From contig NZ_HE578933.1 of NCBI RefSeq assembly GCF_000313565.1, positions 55,426 through 119,425 of the forward strand: a DNA stretch of 64,000 nt. Direction: 5' to 3'. Every line of letters starts with the position of its first letter. Position 1 is the first letter of the stretch. Below are positions 34,727-42,722 of the stretch, one piece after another. Position numbers and translations under genes: made by a program. This DNA is from Dielma fastidiosa (GTDB taxonomy: Bacteria > Bacillota_I > Bacilli_A > Erysipelotrichales > Erysipelotrichaceae). Under the pieces are notes generated by a model. It worked only from the letters and a program-made list of their open reading frames with translations, searched no databases and was not told where the DNA came from.

Positions 34727-36007
34727 TTAGTCATTGCTTGGACTTGGAATCATCCATGTAACTACAAAACGTTGATCCTCTTCTTTTAAAGTTAATGTAC
34801 CTTGATGCTTTTTCAATACAGCTTGTACATTTTTTAATCCATACCGATGATTCGCAGCATCTTTCTTACTCGTTTGTAATTGATTCTCGTTTATAATTGG
34901 GTGATCATGAAATGTATTTTGGATACGCACAACCAAACACCCATTTACCCAACCGCCAGCAATCTCAATAAAACGTTGATTAATTTCACACTTCTCTGCC
35001 GCTTCAATTGCATTATCCAAGCAATTGACAAAAAGTGTGCATATTTCCATTGATGAAAGAAAATCCGAATTATCAAATCGAATACCCATTTTGAATATAA
35101 TCTTTTTTTCATCACAGCATTTACTTTTCTGATTCAAAATCACATTTAAAATCGGATTACCAGTGTCTGGTATCATCATGGCCATTTCCGCAGACTCTTT
35201 TAACTGATTGACATACTCATGCACTTGTTCAATTTCTGACAGTTGATTTAAAACAGATAAATGATTTTTCATATCATGATGCAGTGCCTTAAGCTGTTCA
35301 TCTTTTTCTCTTTCAATTAAAAACAATTGATATTGTAAATAAAGCTGATTCTCAGCACGTTTAGATTCTGCTTGTAACAGGACTGACTTAAAGTAACTCT
35401 CAGTAGATGCAAGAACAGCCAAGGTTGATACAGCAAAAAAAACAGCCAATAAAAAGAAAAGAAAGCTTTGCGATTGAGACAAAGCAACCGTATTCAACAA
35501 TAAGCTATACATCACTAGATTGGCTAGAAAACAACTTAATGCAGGAAGAATACTAATCAGTAACTCTGGTATTGGAATCGTTCTGTCCTCTTCAATGCGA
35601 ATGATTTTCTGCTTGTAGAAAACAACAGAGAGAATCCGTGCAATGCCGGATATCAATACAAGTAAATTACGGTTTTGTATTCCTAAAAGCCAAAACAAGA
35701 GTTGAAAACAACTATACCAAGTTCCCATTAAAGCTGTACAAAAAACACTTAGAAACAAAGCATAGTTCAGATTAATTTTAAGAAATAATAAAGCCCAGCA
35801 AAAGTAAAATAAAATAAATTTACCATAGCGAAAAACAGGCTCCAGCAATGAATTATTTGAAGTGGGATAATAAAACACTAAATAAACGCAAAATAATATA
35901 ATAAAACAGATATTTCTTTTATATTTTATTGGCAATGAACGTGTCAAATATACAAAACTAAATGAAAATACAAAAGCCTGAAATAACCAAACCCACCAAT
36001 CAATCAT
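34727..36007 (-). CDS. AgrC-like sensor histidine kinase (GHKL)
   Basis: A 426-residue kinase. About six hydrophobic segments fill residues 1-205, then a helical linker (FKSVLLQAESKRAENQL). The phospho-His is in ALHHDMKNHLSVL near residue 245. The GHKL ATPase domain has FVNCLDNAIEAAEKC and HRYGLKNV. This is the peptide-sensing AgrC/ComD architecture. No agrB or agrD lies nearby, so the signal is unknown. It overlaps the response regulator by 4 nt. Confidence 0.88.
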   Translation of the reverse strand: MIDWWVWLFQAFVFSFSFVYLTRSLPIKYKRNICFIILFCVYLVFYYPTSNNSLLEPVFRYGKFILFYFCWALLFLKINLNYALFLSVFCTALMGTWYSCFQLLFWLLGIQNRNLLVLISGIARILSVVFYKQKIIRIEEDRTIPIPELLISILPALSCFLANLVMYSLLLNTVALSQSQSFLFFLLAVFFAVSTLAVLASTESYFKSVLLQAESKRAENQLYLQYQLFLIEREKDEQLKALHHDMKNHLSVLNQLSEIEQVHEYVNQLKESAEMAMMIPDTGNPILNVILNQKSKCCDEKKIIFKMGIRFDNSDFLSSMEICTLFVNCLDNAIEAAEKCEINQRFIEIAGGWVNGCLVVRIQNTFHDHPIINENQLQTSKKDAANHRYGLKNVQAVLKKHQGTLTLKEEDQRFVVTWMIPSPSND

Positions 36008-36717
36008 AGGAAATTACCTCCTAAAAAATCAGTGTATACTTGTTTAAATTGCTTCTTTCTATTTTTACTGAGAGCTATTACCGTGCCATTGTTTAAAACG
36101 ATATCATTTAATTGAACTTTTTTCACTGCTTTTAAGGCAACTAAAAAAGCATTATGACATCTAAAAAAACCTTCTTCCCGCAGAACCGTTTCTATTTTTT
36201 CCATTGTTGAATAGCATTCGATTTTTTCATCTTCAGTGTGAATCATAACATGTCCTTTTTCAGTTTCAACATAATAAATCGTATCAATACGGACACGTAT
36301 GGTTTCAAAACGAGTTTTAACTGCAAGATAAGCATTTTGTTGATGCCAAATCTGGTCTAATGCCTTTGTCACTGTTTGATTAAATTCAGCTTGGTTTATT
36401 GGCTTAATCAAATAACGAAAAGCCTGTACTTCATAACCCTGCAATGCATATTGAATATAATTAGTCACAAATAAAATCATTACTTGCGTATTTACTTGCC
36501 GTATCTGTCTAGCTAATTCTATTCCGTTTATTTCCGGCATTTCTACATCCAGAAAAATCATATCTATGTTTTTAATATCATGTTTTAATAGTTCTATACC
36601 ATTTTGAAACAATATTACATTAAGCTGCATATTTTTTTCTTTCGCATAGCAATGTAAATAGTCTTTTAAAGCTGCTAATACTTTAACATCATCATCACAA
36701 ATTGCGATTCTTATCAT
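36004..36717 (-). CDS. LytTR-family response regulator
   Basis: A 237-residue AgrA/ComE-type regulator. The receiver has the acidic pair DDD near residue 9 and phospho-Asp in MIFLDVEMPEING near residue 57, with K in LIKPIN. The C-terminal ~100 residues are a LytTR DNA-binding domain (CHNAFLVALKAVKKVQ). AGGGG is 6 nt before ATG 36717; the upstream GTG is too close. Paired with the AgrC-like kinase; a likely target is the FAD lipoprotein gene. Confidence 0.88.
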   Translation of the reverse strand: MIRIAICDDDVKVLAALKDYLHCYAKEKNMQLNVILFQNGIELLKHDIKNIDMIFLDVEMPEINGIELARQIRQVNTQVMILFVTNYIQYALQGYEVQAFRYLIKPINQAEFNQTVTKALDQIWHQQNAYLAVKTRFETIRVRIDTIYYVETEKGHVMIHTEDEKIECYSTMEKIETVLREEGFFRCHNAFLVALKAVKKVQLNDIVLNNGTVIALSKNRKKQFKQVYTDFLGGNFL

Positions 36718-36860
36718 CACTGACCCCTGCCTTCTATTTTATATTTTAACATAGAACAAGGTATCATTCGTATTCAATGTAAATTAAAAGCTGCATCAAA
36801 TTATTTTAAACTTTACTTACACTCACAGTATGGATCGTGATGATGGATTCATTTGTGAGC

Positions 36861-37877
36861 TTAAATTAATTGCATATACAACAGCGGATAGGGATTCCCC
36901 TGCTCATCACACTCGCTGCGCTTATAAGTTTGAAATCCCATGTGTTCATAGAAACCGACAGCCTGAGGGTTTTGTTCATTCACTGTCAATTCATTTACTG
37001 CATAGTGATCAATGCCAAACTGAAGTAGTCTTTTGCCGATGCCTTTGCCGCGCTCTTCATTTAAAATAAACAGCATTTCAAGCCGCTTTTCCGCAATCCC
37101 CATAAAAGCGATGGGAGTATTACAATCATTCATCATCACGATGAGATGCGGCACGGAAAGCAGCGCCTGAGGAACATATTCTTTAATTTTTGATATTTCA
37201 GCAGCTGATAAAAATAAGTGAGTTGCTGACACTGAGTTTTCCCAAACAGCCATAAGCTGTTCAATTAATAAGTCACTGCGATCCATAATTTCTACGATTT
37301 TCATTTTGTCTCCTTTTTCATTATTCATAGCCGCTTCTTTAGCTAATCGGGTATAGTTAGATACAAAACTGGTTTTTGCCAAGGTATACCCATCACGGTC
37401 AAATTCATACAGCTTCCATAATTTCAGCTTTAATTGCTCATACTCTTTCGCAATCTCAAAATGTTTATTCAGATAATCACGAAAATATATTTCATCATGA
37501 TCATTGTTAAGTCTTAAATGAATATGAAAGACTCTTTCCGCAAAGCCACGCTCTGTATACCCTTTATTTAATGAAATGCGATTTTCTGTCTCTGACATAC
37601 AAATATAGCCATTCTTTATCAGCAATGTTTTAATCTGTTTCAGGTCAGACGGTTCAGCCGCTTCAATCAAGATATCGATGATCGGCTTAGCCCATATCCC
37701 TTTAATTGCCGTAGAGCCGATATGATTGATTCTTAAGGACAAATCAGGTAAAAGCATGCACAAAAACTGCCTTTCCTCTTCATACCATGTCTGCCAGCAT
37801 GGCTGATAAGCGCTCAGTGAGATTGGAAATAAGTGCCACAATTCTTCTAGGTTCATATCGGATAGTTGTTTAGTCAT
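36861..37877 (-). CDS. GrpB (UPF0157)-GNAT fusion protein
   Basis: 338 residues in two parts. Residues ~20-185 are a GrpB/UPF0157 nucleotidyltransferase-like domain (INHIGSTAIKG, KPIIDILI, FHIHL). Residues ~192-338 are a GNAT acetyltransferase (LNEERGKGIGKRLLQ, AVGFYEHMGFQ). The second part starts at an in-frame ATG (37304) preceded by AAAGGAGACAAA, so it could also be made alone. GGAGG precedes the first ATG. Substrates are unknown. GNAT resembles YhbS/YjaB-type enzymes. Confidence 0.85.
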   Translation of the reverse strand: MTKQLSDMNLEELWHLFPISLSAYQPCWQTWYEEERQFLCMLLPDLSLRINHIGSTAIKGIWAKPIIDILIEAAEPSDLKQIKTLLIKNGYICMSETENRISLNKGYTERGFAERVFHIHLRLNNDHDEIYFRDYLNKHFEIAKEYEQLKLKLWKLYEFDRDGYTLAKTSFVSNYTRLAKEAAMNNEKGDKMKIVEIMDRSDLLIEQLMAVWENSVSATHLFLSAAEISKIKEYVPQALLSVPHLIVMMNDCNTPIAFMGIAEKRLEMLFILNEERGKGIGKRLLQFGIDHYAVNELTVNEQNPQAVGFYEHMGFQTYKRSECDEQGNPYPLLYMQLI

Positions 37878-37925
37878 AAATACCTCCGTCTAATCATAAG
37901 TATTTCCATTATATCCGATGAAAAG

Positions 37926-37957
37926 GAAAAAAGCGAAATTATTCAATCATTTCGCTT
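37926..37957 (-). terminator. Terminator of the spoVA operon
   Basis: A 9-bp stem AAGCGAAAT / ATTTCGCTT overlapping the spoVAF stop, followed by TTTTTTCC. Confidence 0.85.
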
Positions 37958-39314
37958 TCATCTGATCATTTTGTTTTTTAGTTGAGTGGATCAATGAGCC
38001 AAACAGCAGACGGCGCATCTCCTTGAAGGAAAAAGGAATCAAGGGATAAAGATAAGGATACTTAATTGTATCCGTCGATAACAGCAATAGAAAATGTGCG
38101 ATAATACCGATACAGAAACCGGGTATCTTAAAGAACAATGTCATTAAATTCAAACAGATACGGGAAAATTTATTTGCCAGTGAGATTTCATAACCGGGGG
38201 TTAGAAAGTTACCGAGGTTGCTGATGGCAATCATAATCAGTATTTCTTTGGTATATGCTCCGAATTCAATCCCAAAATCACCAAGCACAAAGACGACAAG
38301 AAAGCCCATGATGCCGGAAAGCATATTGGGAGCATGAATCAGTGACTGGCGAATCCATTCAACGACCAGCTCAGCAAATAGTATCTGGAAGCCAAATTCA
38401 AACGGATGAACGCCCTGTACCGGCAGATTCAGCATCGTTGGATTCTCGCTGACCCGCAGGGCAATCCACAAGGGCATCAGGTAGATTGATAAGAAGATGC
38501 CGATATAGCGTGACAGCCGGGTACAGAATGCCAGCAGCGGTGTCTGGGTGTATTCCTCTGCCTGCTGGATCTGTTCAAAGAAAGTGGTTGGCAGCAGAAT
38601 AGCGGAAGGTATCGTATCTACCAATACGACTAAGCTTCCCTGCAGCAGATGCAAGGCGCATAGATCAGGGCGTTCAGTATAACGGACATGAGGATAAGGA
38701 TTCAATGTTTTGCCATAAAGCGCTTCTACCAGATTGCGGTCATTGTAGATTTCAACCTGACTGTTTGCCTGCAGGCGATGCTTAAAATCATCAAGCACAT
38801 CCTGATCAACGATCCCGCGCATATAGACAAGGGCTAAATCTGTTTTAGTCAGCTTGCCTTCCTTATCCAGCTCCACCACCAGCCGTTCATCACGGATACG
38901 GCGGCGGATCAAGCCAACATTCTGAATGATATTCTCTACAAAGGCATCATTCGAACCGCGGATGCTTTTTTCATTTTCCGGTGCATGCACTGAACGGGTC
39001 GGATAACCGCGGGTTTCAACGCTGTAATAAGCCGGATCATGATCGAGAAGCACAACGCATTGGCCGCTTAAGATCTGAGTAATTGCTGCCTGTTCATCCA
39101 AAAGAGCACTGACGGAACCATTAAAAAAGGTTAAAGGGTCCTCCTTAGGACTTTGTGTAAAGCCTTGAATCAAAGCATTAACAGCGCTTTGAGCGGACAG
39201 ACTCGATAAAAAAATCATACTGATTGTACGGCCGTGCAGCTCATAGGTGGTAAAGGATACATCAAAGGACGCGGAAAGCTTTTGTCTGATGGATGCCAGA
39301 CGTACTTCGTTCAT
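37947..39314 (-). CDS. spoVAF: SpoVAF, GerA-family spore membrane protein
   Basis: A 455-residue protein of the GerA/SpoVAF family. An N-terminal soluble domain (residues 1-~240) carries LVYMRGIVDQDVLDDFK and LVVLVDTIPSAILLPTTF. About five membrane segments follow (LSRYIGIFLSIYLMPLWIALR, GFLVVFVLGDFGIEFGAYTK). In Bacillus it joins germination receptors and SpoVA in the inner spore membrane. It overlaps spoVAE by 4 nt and is the last gene of the operon. Confidence 0.9.
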   Translation of the reverse strand: MNEVRLASIRQKLSASFDVSFTTYELHGRTISMIFLSSLSAQSAVNALIQGFTQSPKEDPLTFFNGSVSALLDEQAAITQILSGQCVVLLDHDPAYYSVETRGYPTRSVHAPENEKSIRGSNDAFVENIIQNVGLIRRRIRDERLVVELDKEGKLTKTDLALVYMRGIVDQDVLDDFKHRLQANSQVEIYNDRNLVEALYGKTLNPYPHVRYTERPDLCALHLLQGSLVVLVDTIPSAILLPTTFFEQIQQAEEYTQTPLLAFCTRLSRYIGIFLSIYLMPLWIALRVSENPTMLNLPVQGVHPFEFGFQILFAELVVEWIRQSLIHAPNMLSGIMGFLVVFVLGDFGIEFGAYTKEILIMIAISNLGNFLTPGYEISLANKFSRICLNLMTLFFKIPGFCIGIIAHFLLLLSTDTIKYPYLYPLIPFSFKEMRRLLFGSLIHSTKKQNDQMKAK

Positions 39315-39661
39315 GATTTAGGTTTGAAGAGGACTGCGACAATAAAAGCCATGAAGATTGCGAAGGCAATACCGGCGCTGCATTTATCAAATACACCGGT
39401 AATCAGTCCCAGCCAGCCATCCTCCATCGCACCGGCAAAGGAACCATGAGCCAAAGAATGACCAAAGCTGGTAATCGGCAGTGAGGCTCCGACACTTGCC
39501 CAATCAACAAGCTTATCATAAATATTAAAGCTTTCCAAAAACGCTCCCAGCACAACAAATAACGAGGTTATGTGACCGGGTGTCAGCTTGGTATTATCAT
39601 AGATCAGCTGACCGGCAAGACAGAGTGTGCCGCACGTTAAAAACGCATAGATGTAAACCAT
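39311..39661 (-). CDS. spoVAE: Stage V sporulation protein AE
   Basis: A 116-residue membrane protein with four hydrophobic segments. The LPITSFGHSLAHGSFAGA region is similar to the SpoVAC stretch IPISGFANSLAS. It is part of the channel that passes calcium-dipicolinate. It overlaps spoVAD by 1 nt (TAATG) and spoVAF by 4 nt. Confidence 0.93.
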   Translation of the reverse strand: MVYIYAFLTCGTLCLAGQLIYDNTKLTPGHITSLFVVLGAFLESFNIYDKLVDWASVGASLPITSFGHSLAHGSFAGAMEDGWLGLITGVFDKCSAGIAFAIFMAFIVAVLFKPKS

Positions 39662-40656
39662 TAAGCATCCTTCCTTTCAAAACAGATCGCATGAGCGACA
39701 CAAGGGATCGCTTCCTTCTGCGCTAAAATTACCGGTGTCAGCAAAGCGCCGGTCGCAATCAATAGAATACGCTTCATCCGCTTACTCTGCAGCAGTTCAA
39801 ACAGCTTACTAACCGTTACAACCATTGAACAGGCACAGCCTGAGCCGCCGCAGAAAATCGGCTGATTGTTGACATCATAGATCATTAAGCCACAGTCATT
39901 CAGCTTATTATCAAGCTGAAAACGCTGTTTCAGACACAAGTCGCTCAGCATCGCATAACCAAGCTTCGATAAGTCACCGGTTACAACAAGATCATAATCA
40001 TCAAAAGTACGATTCATATCCTTAAAATGAGTCATCAGCGTATCATAGGCAGCAGGCACCATGGCACGGCCCATATCATTGGCATCGCTGAAATTCCAAT
40101 CGATCACCTGACCAATCGTAAAAGCAGTCACCGCGATTGCTGCTGGCTTGCTGCCTAACACCACTGCCCCGGCACCGGTAACCGTCGAAGTTGTCGTTTC
40201 CTTTTTCTGTGTGCCATATTCATTGGGATAACGAAACTGCCTTTCCGCCGTTGCTGTATGTGATGAAGTAAATGCCAGCACATGCTTCATTTGTAAATGC
40301 TCAACAGCAATTGCCGCGTGTCCCATCGCTAAAGCTGAGGTGGAACAAGCCCCGTATAAGCTGACAAAAGGAACCTTGAGATCCTTTGCAAAATAATTGG
40401 AAGACGCGCATTGATTGATTAAATCACCGCCGTATGCCAATGCAATGTCATGGGTTGTCAGTTTACCCTTTTTTAAAGTATCGCTGACAGCTTCTTTAAT
40501 CAGACGCCGTTCAGCTTTTTCAAAGGTTGATTCCTCACAATAGTTATCACTAAAAGCATTCGTGAAATATTCGCCCAATGGACCTGCCTTCTCCAGTGGG
40601 CCTACCGCGCAGCCGCTGCTTTGCACATAAACATTTTTAAATTGCAGCGTTGTCAT
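39661..40656 (-). CDS. spoVAD: Stage V sporulation protein AD
   Basis: A 331-residue soluble protein with a thiolase-like fold that binds dipicolinate in Bacillus. The conserved stretch LYGACSTSALAMGHA is near residue 97, with SSHTATAERQFRYPNEYG and ATGALLTP downstream. It overlaps spoVAC by 4 nt. Confidence 0.95.
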   Translation of the reverse strand: MTTLQFKNVYVQSSGCAVGPLEKAGPLGEYFTNAFSDNYCEESTFEKAERRLIKEAVSDTLKKGKLTTHDIALAYGGDLINQCASSNYFAKDLKVPFVSLYGACSTSALAMGHAAIAVEHLQMKHVLAFTSSHTATAERQFRYPNEYGTQKKETTTSTVTGAGAVVLGSKPAAIAVTAFTIGQVIDWNFSDANDMGRAMVPAAYDTLMTHFKDMNRTFDDYDLVVTGDLSKLGYAMLSDLCLKQRFQLDNKLNDCGLMIYDVNNQPIFCGGSGCACSMVVTVSKLFELLQSKRMKRILLIATGALLTPVILAQKEAIPCVAHAICFERKDA

Positions 40657-41093
40657 AATAAACTCACCCCATAGCGGATCGCGCTGAATACAATGGCTGC
40701 CACAATGCCATAAGTCAGCACCGAGCCGGCAAGCTTAAACATATTCGAACCGATGCCCATGATCAAACCTTCACTCTTACTCTCCAATGCCTCAGAAGCC
40801 AATGAATTGGCAAACCCGCTGATTGGAATAAATAACCCCGCGCCTACCCATTGCGCCAGGTTATCATAAATACCTAAGCCAGTACATAAAGCAGTAATCA
40901 AGATGACGGCTAACACAACCACTGTTACCGATTCATCAGCCTTCATCTGAAATTGTTCAACTAAAAAATTTGCCGCAAACTGACCAATAACGGCAAGCAA
41001 GCCGCCAAACACAAATGCCAGCAGCGCATTGCGAAGCTTATGCCGCTTTGGCTCATGACGTTCAGCAACCTTTTTTAAATGGATTTCGTTCAT
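40653..41093 (-). CDS. spoVAC: Stage V sporulation protein AC
   Basis: A 146-residue integral membrane protein (four segments), the mechanosensitive subunit of the SpoVA channel in Bacillus. IPISGFANSLASEALE is the family signature. GGAGG precedes ATG 41093, so the longer frame is not used. It follows sigF directly. SpoVAA and SpoVAB are absent, as in many Clostridia. Confidence 0.94.
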   Translation of the reverse strand: MNEIHLKKVAERHEPKRHKLRNALLAFVFGGLLAVIGQFAANFLVEQFQMKADESVTVVVLAVILITALCTGLGIYDNLAQWVGAGLFIPISGFANSLASEALESKSEGLIMGIGSNMFKLAGSVLTYGIVAAIVFSAIRYGVSLL

Positions 41094-41132
41094 AAAAAAA
41101 CCTCCTTGTCCATAGTATGTGCAGACAAGGAG
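41094..41132 (-). terminator. Terminator-type hairpin overlapping the spoVAC ribosome site
   Basis: A perfect 9-bp stem CTCCTTGTC / GACAAGGAG (13-nt loop) followed by GTTTTTTT. The AAGGAGG of spoVAC is the 3' arm of the stem. It can both terminate the sigF message and hide the spoVAC start. Confidence 0.75.
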
Positions 41133-41144
41133 ATGCTTAAACAA

Positions 41145-41897
41145 TTAATCACTGACAAAACGTTCTTTCAGCTGCTTCAAAATTTTCTTCTCCAAACGGG
41201 AGACCTGTACCTGAGATATATTCAGCTTTCTGGCAATTTCATCCTGCTTCAGACCGCATTCATAGCGATAATGAATCAACAGCTGATCCCGGGCATCCAA
41301 AGCCTTAATTTCTTTCTGCATCGCACAGCGCAGTGTGATATCACTCACCTCACGATCCGATATCTTATCCTCAAGATACAATGAATTGCCATCTTTTTCA
41401 TAGATTGGCTCATCTAAGGAATAGATAAACTGATTCGCGTCAAAAGCCAGCAATACATCACTGACATCATAGCCGCTGGCAGCAGCAATCTCACTGTACG
41501 TCGGTTCCCGGTTCAATTTCTGAAACAATTCATCCTTGACCTTCACCATGACCAGAAAGCCTTCTTTCAGTGAGCGTGAGATGCGCATGGAACCGTCATC
41601 TCTAAAAAAACGTTTGATTTCACCAAAGATGATCGGCACCGCATAAGTAGAAAACTGAACATTCATTGAGAGATCAAAATTATTCAGCGCCTTCATCAAT
41701 CCCACACAGCCGATTTGAAAAAGATCCTCACGGCTGATTTTCTTAGAAACAAAACGCTGAATACATGAATAGACCAAACCCTGATTCTTTTCCACAAAGG
41801 CTTCCTTGGCCGCCTCATTGCCCTCATGAGCCGCTTTGATCAGCGCTTCATTATCAAGCGTTGTCAGCGGATTTGTGGAGCTGTTTCTGGATAACAA
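41145..41897 (-). CDS. sigF: Forespore sigma factor SigF
   Basis: A 250-residue sigma-70-type factor. Region 2 has EDLFQIGCVGLMKALNNFD and FSTYAVPIIFGEIKRFFRDDG. Region 4 has LKQDEIARKLNISQVQVSRLEKKIL. The start is most likely TTG 41897 (AAGAAGG 8 nt upstream), giving a length near Bacillus SigF (255). ATG 41930 has no ribosome site. Either start lies inside spoIIAB. SpoIIAB holds it inactive until septation. Confidence 0.93.
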   Translation of the reverse strand: MLSRNSSTNPLTTLDNEALIKAAHEGNEAAKEAFVEKNQGLVYSCIQRFVSKKISREDLFQIGCVGLMKALNNFDLSMNVQFSTYAVPIIFGEIKRFFRDDGSMRISRSLKEGFLVMVKVKDELFQKLNREPTYSEIAAASGYDVSDVLLAFDANQFIYSLDEPIYEKDGNSLYLEDKISDREVSDITLRCAMQKEIKALDARDQLLIHYRYECGLKQDEIARKLNISQVQVSRLEKKILKQLKERFVSD

Positions 41898-42291
41898 CGG
41901 TCGTACCTTCTTTCGGTGTCGATATAACATCAAAGGAATCTGAGAATGTATCCATGATTGTCATTCCCATACCCGAGCGTTCAAGTTCACTCTTGCTTGT
42001 ATACAAAGGCTGCAGACACTGATCAATATCATTGATACCGCACCCCTTATCAGTAACGATAATCGTCACCAATGAATTTACCTCATAGCCGATTTCCAGC
42101 TTTACGATTCCCTCCCGGCTGCCTTCATAGCCATGGATGATCGCGTTGGTAACTGCCTCCGCGACAATTGTTTTAATTTCCATCACCTCATCAACACTTG
42201 GATTGAGCGGCATCAGGAAAGCAATTGCCGATGTTCTCGCAAAAGCTTCATTTTCAATTCTGCTTTTAAAAGTCAAACACATCTTATTCAT
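41854..42291 (-). CDS. spoIIAB: Anti-sigma F factor SpoIIAB
   Basis: A 145-residue GHKL-type serine kinase and anti-sigma factor. VAEAVTNAIIHGYEG is the N-box, VTDKGCGI the G1 box, and ERSGMGMTIM the lid region. It phosphorylates SpoIIAA and binds SigF. GAGGGAAACT precedes ATG 42291, which overlaps the spoIIAA stop by 8 nt. Confidence 0.95.
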   Translation of the reverse strand: MNKMCLTFKSRIENEAFARTSAIAFLMPLNPSVDEVMEIKTIVAEAVTNAIIHGYEGSREGIVKLEIGYEVNSLVTIIVTDKGCGINDIDQCLQPLYTSKSELERSGMGMTIMDTFSDSFDVISTPKEGTTVVIQKQLHKSADNA

Positions 42292-42604
42292 AGTTTCCCT
42301 CATTTCTTTCTTCACGGATCAGCTGGAAGATACCGGACATAGCAAATAAAGCACGGTTGTTTTTGGAAAGATTAGCAACACTCATGGCTATCCCCAGTTT
42401 TTGACATTGCTTATAACGGGCCAATAAAAATCCGATGCCGGTGCTGTCTACAAAAGTGACATCCCTGAAGTCAAAGCACAGGGCAGCTGGTTTCTCCTTC
42501 TCAATAAGCTTTATGCATTCATCCTTAAGCTGAGTGATTGCATAGTTATCTAATTCTTCGCTGAAATAAATGATCAGTCGATTGTTTTTTAGTTCTGTTC
42601 GCAT
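42284..42604 (-). CDS. spoIIAA: Anti-anti-sigma factor SpoIIAA
   Basis: A 106-residue STAS-domain protein. The phosphorylated Ser is in FVDSTGIGFLLARYK. When unphosphorylated it frees SigF from SpoIIAB. GGAAGG precedes ATG 42604. Upstream DNA carries two Spo0A-box-like sites. Confidence 0.95.
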   Translation of the reverse strand: MRTELKNNRLIIYFSEELDNYAITQLKDECIKLIEKEKPAALCFDFRDVTFVDSTGIGFLLARYKQCQKLGIAMSVANLSKNNRALFAMSGIFQLIREERNEGNYE

Positions 42605-42658
42605 AAGACCTTCCTTTCGTTTTTTATCTTATCACAGCTTTTAAAATGAAAGTTGATT

Positions 42659-42687
42659 TACGACAAACACTCCTAAGCTTCGACAAA
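42659..42687 (-). promoter_or_regulatory. Two Spo0A-box-like sites upstream of spoIIAA
   Basis: TTTGTCGAA (42679-42687) and TTTGTCGTA (42659-42667) on the minus strand are 20 bp apart, two helical turns. Between them lies TTAGGAGTG, similar to a sigma-H -35 (AGGA core); no clear GAAT -10 is visible. In Bacillus the spoIIA operon is activated by Spo0A-P at a sigma-H promoter. Confidence 0.5.
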
Positions 42688-42722
42688 AAAAACAAGCACC
42701 GCGTCCTTACGCAAGTACTTGT
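42685..42722 (-). terminator. dacF terminator
   Basis: A long stem (about 15 bp with G-T pairs, AACAAGTAC... / ...GTGCTTGTT, loop AAGG) followed by eight T. It overlaps the dacF stop, and its T run runs into the first Spo0A-like box. Confidence 0.88.

Noticed and set aside
34727..36717. Complete agr quorum-sensing locus
   Set aside because: Only AgrC- and AgrA-like genes are present. No AgrB-like protease or AgrD-like peptide is encoded in the flanks.
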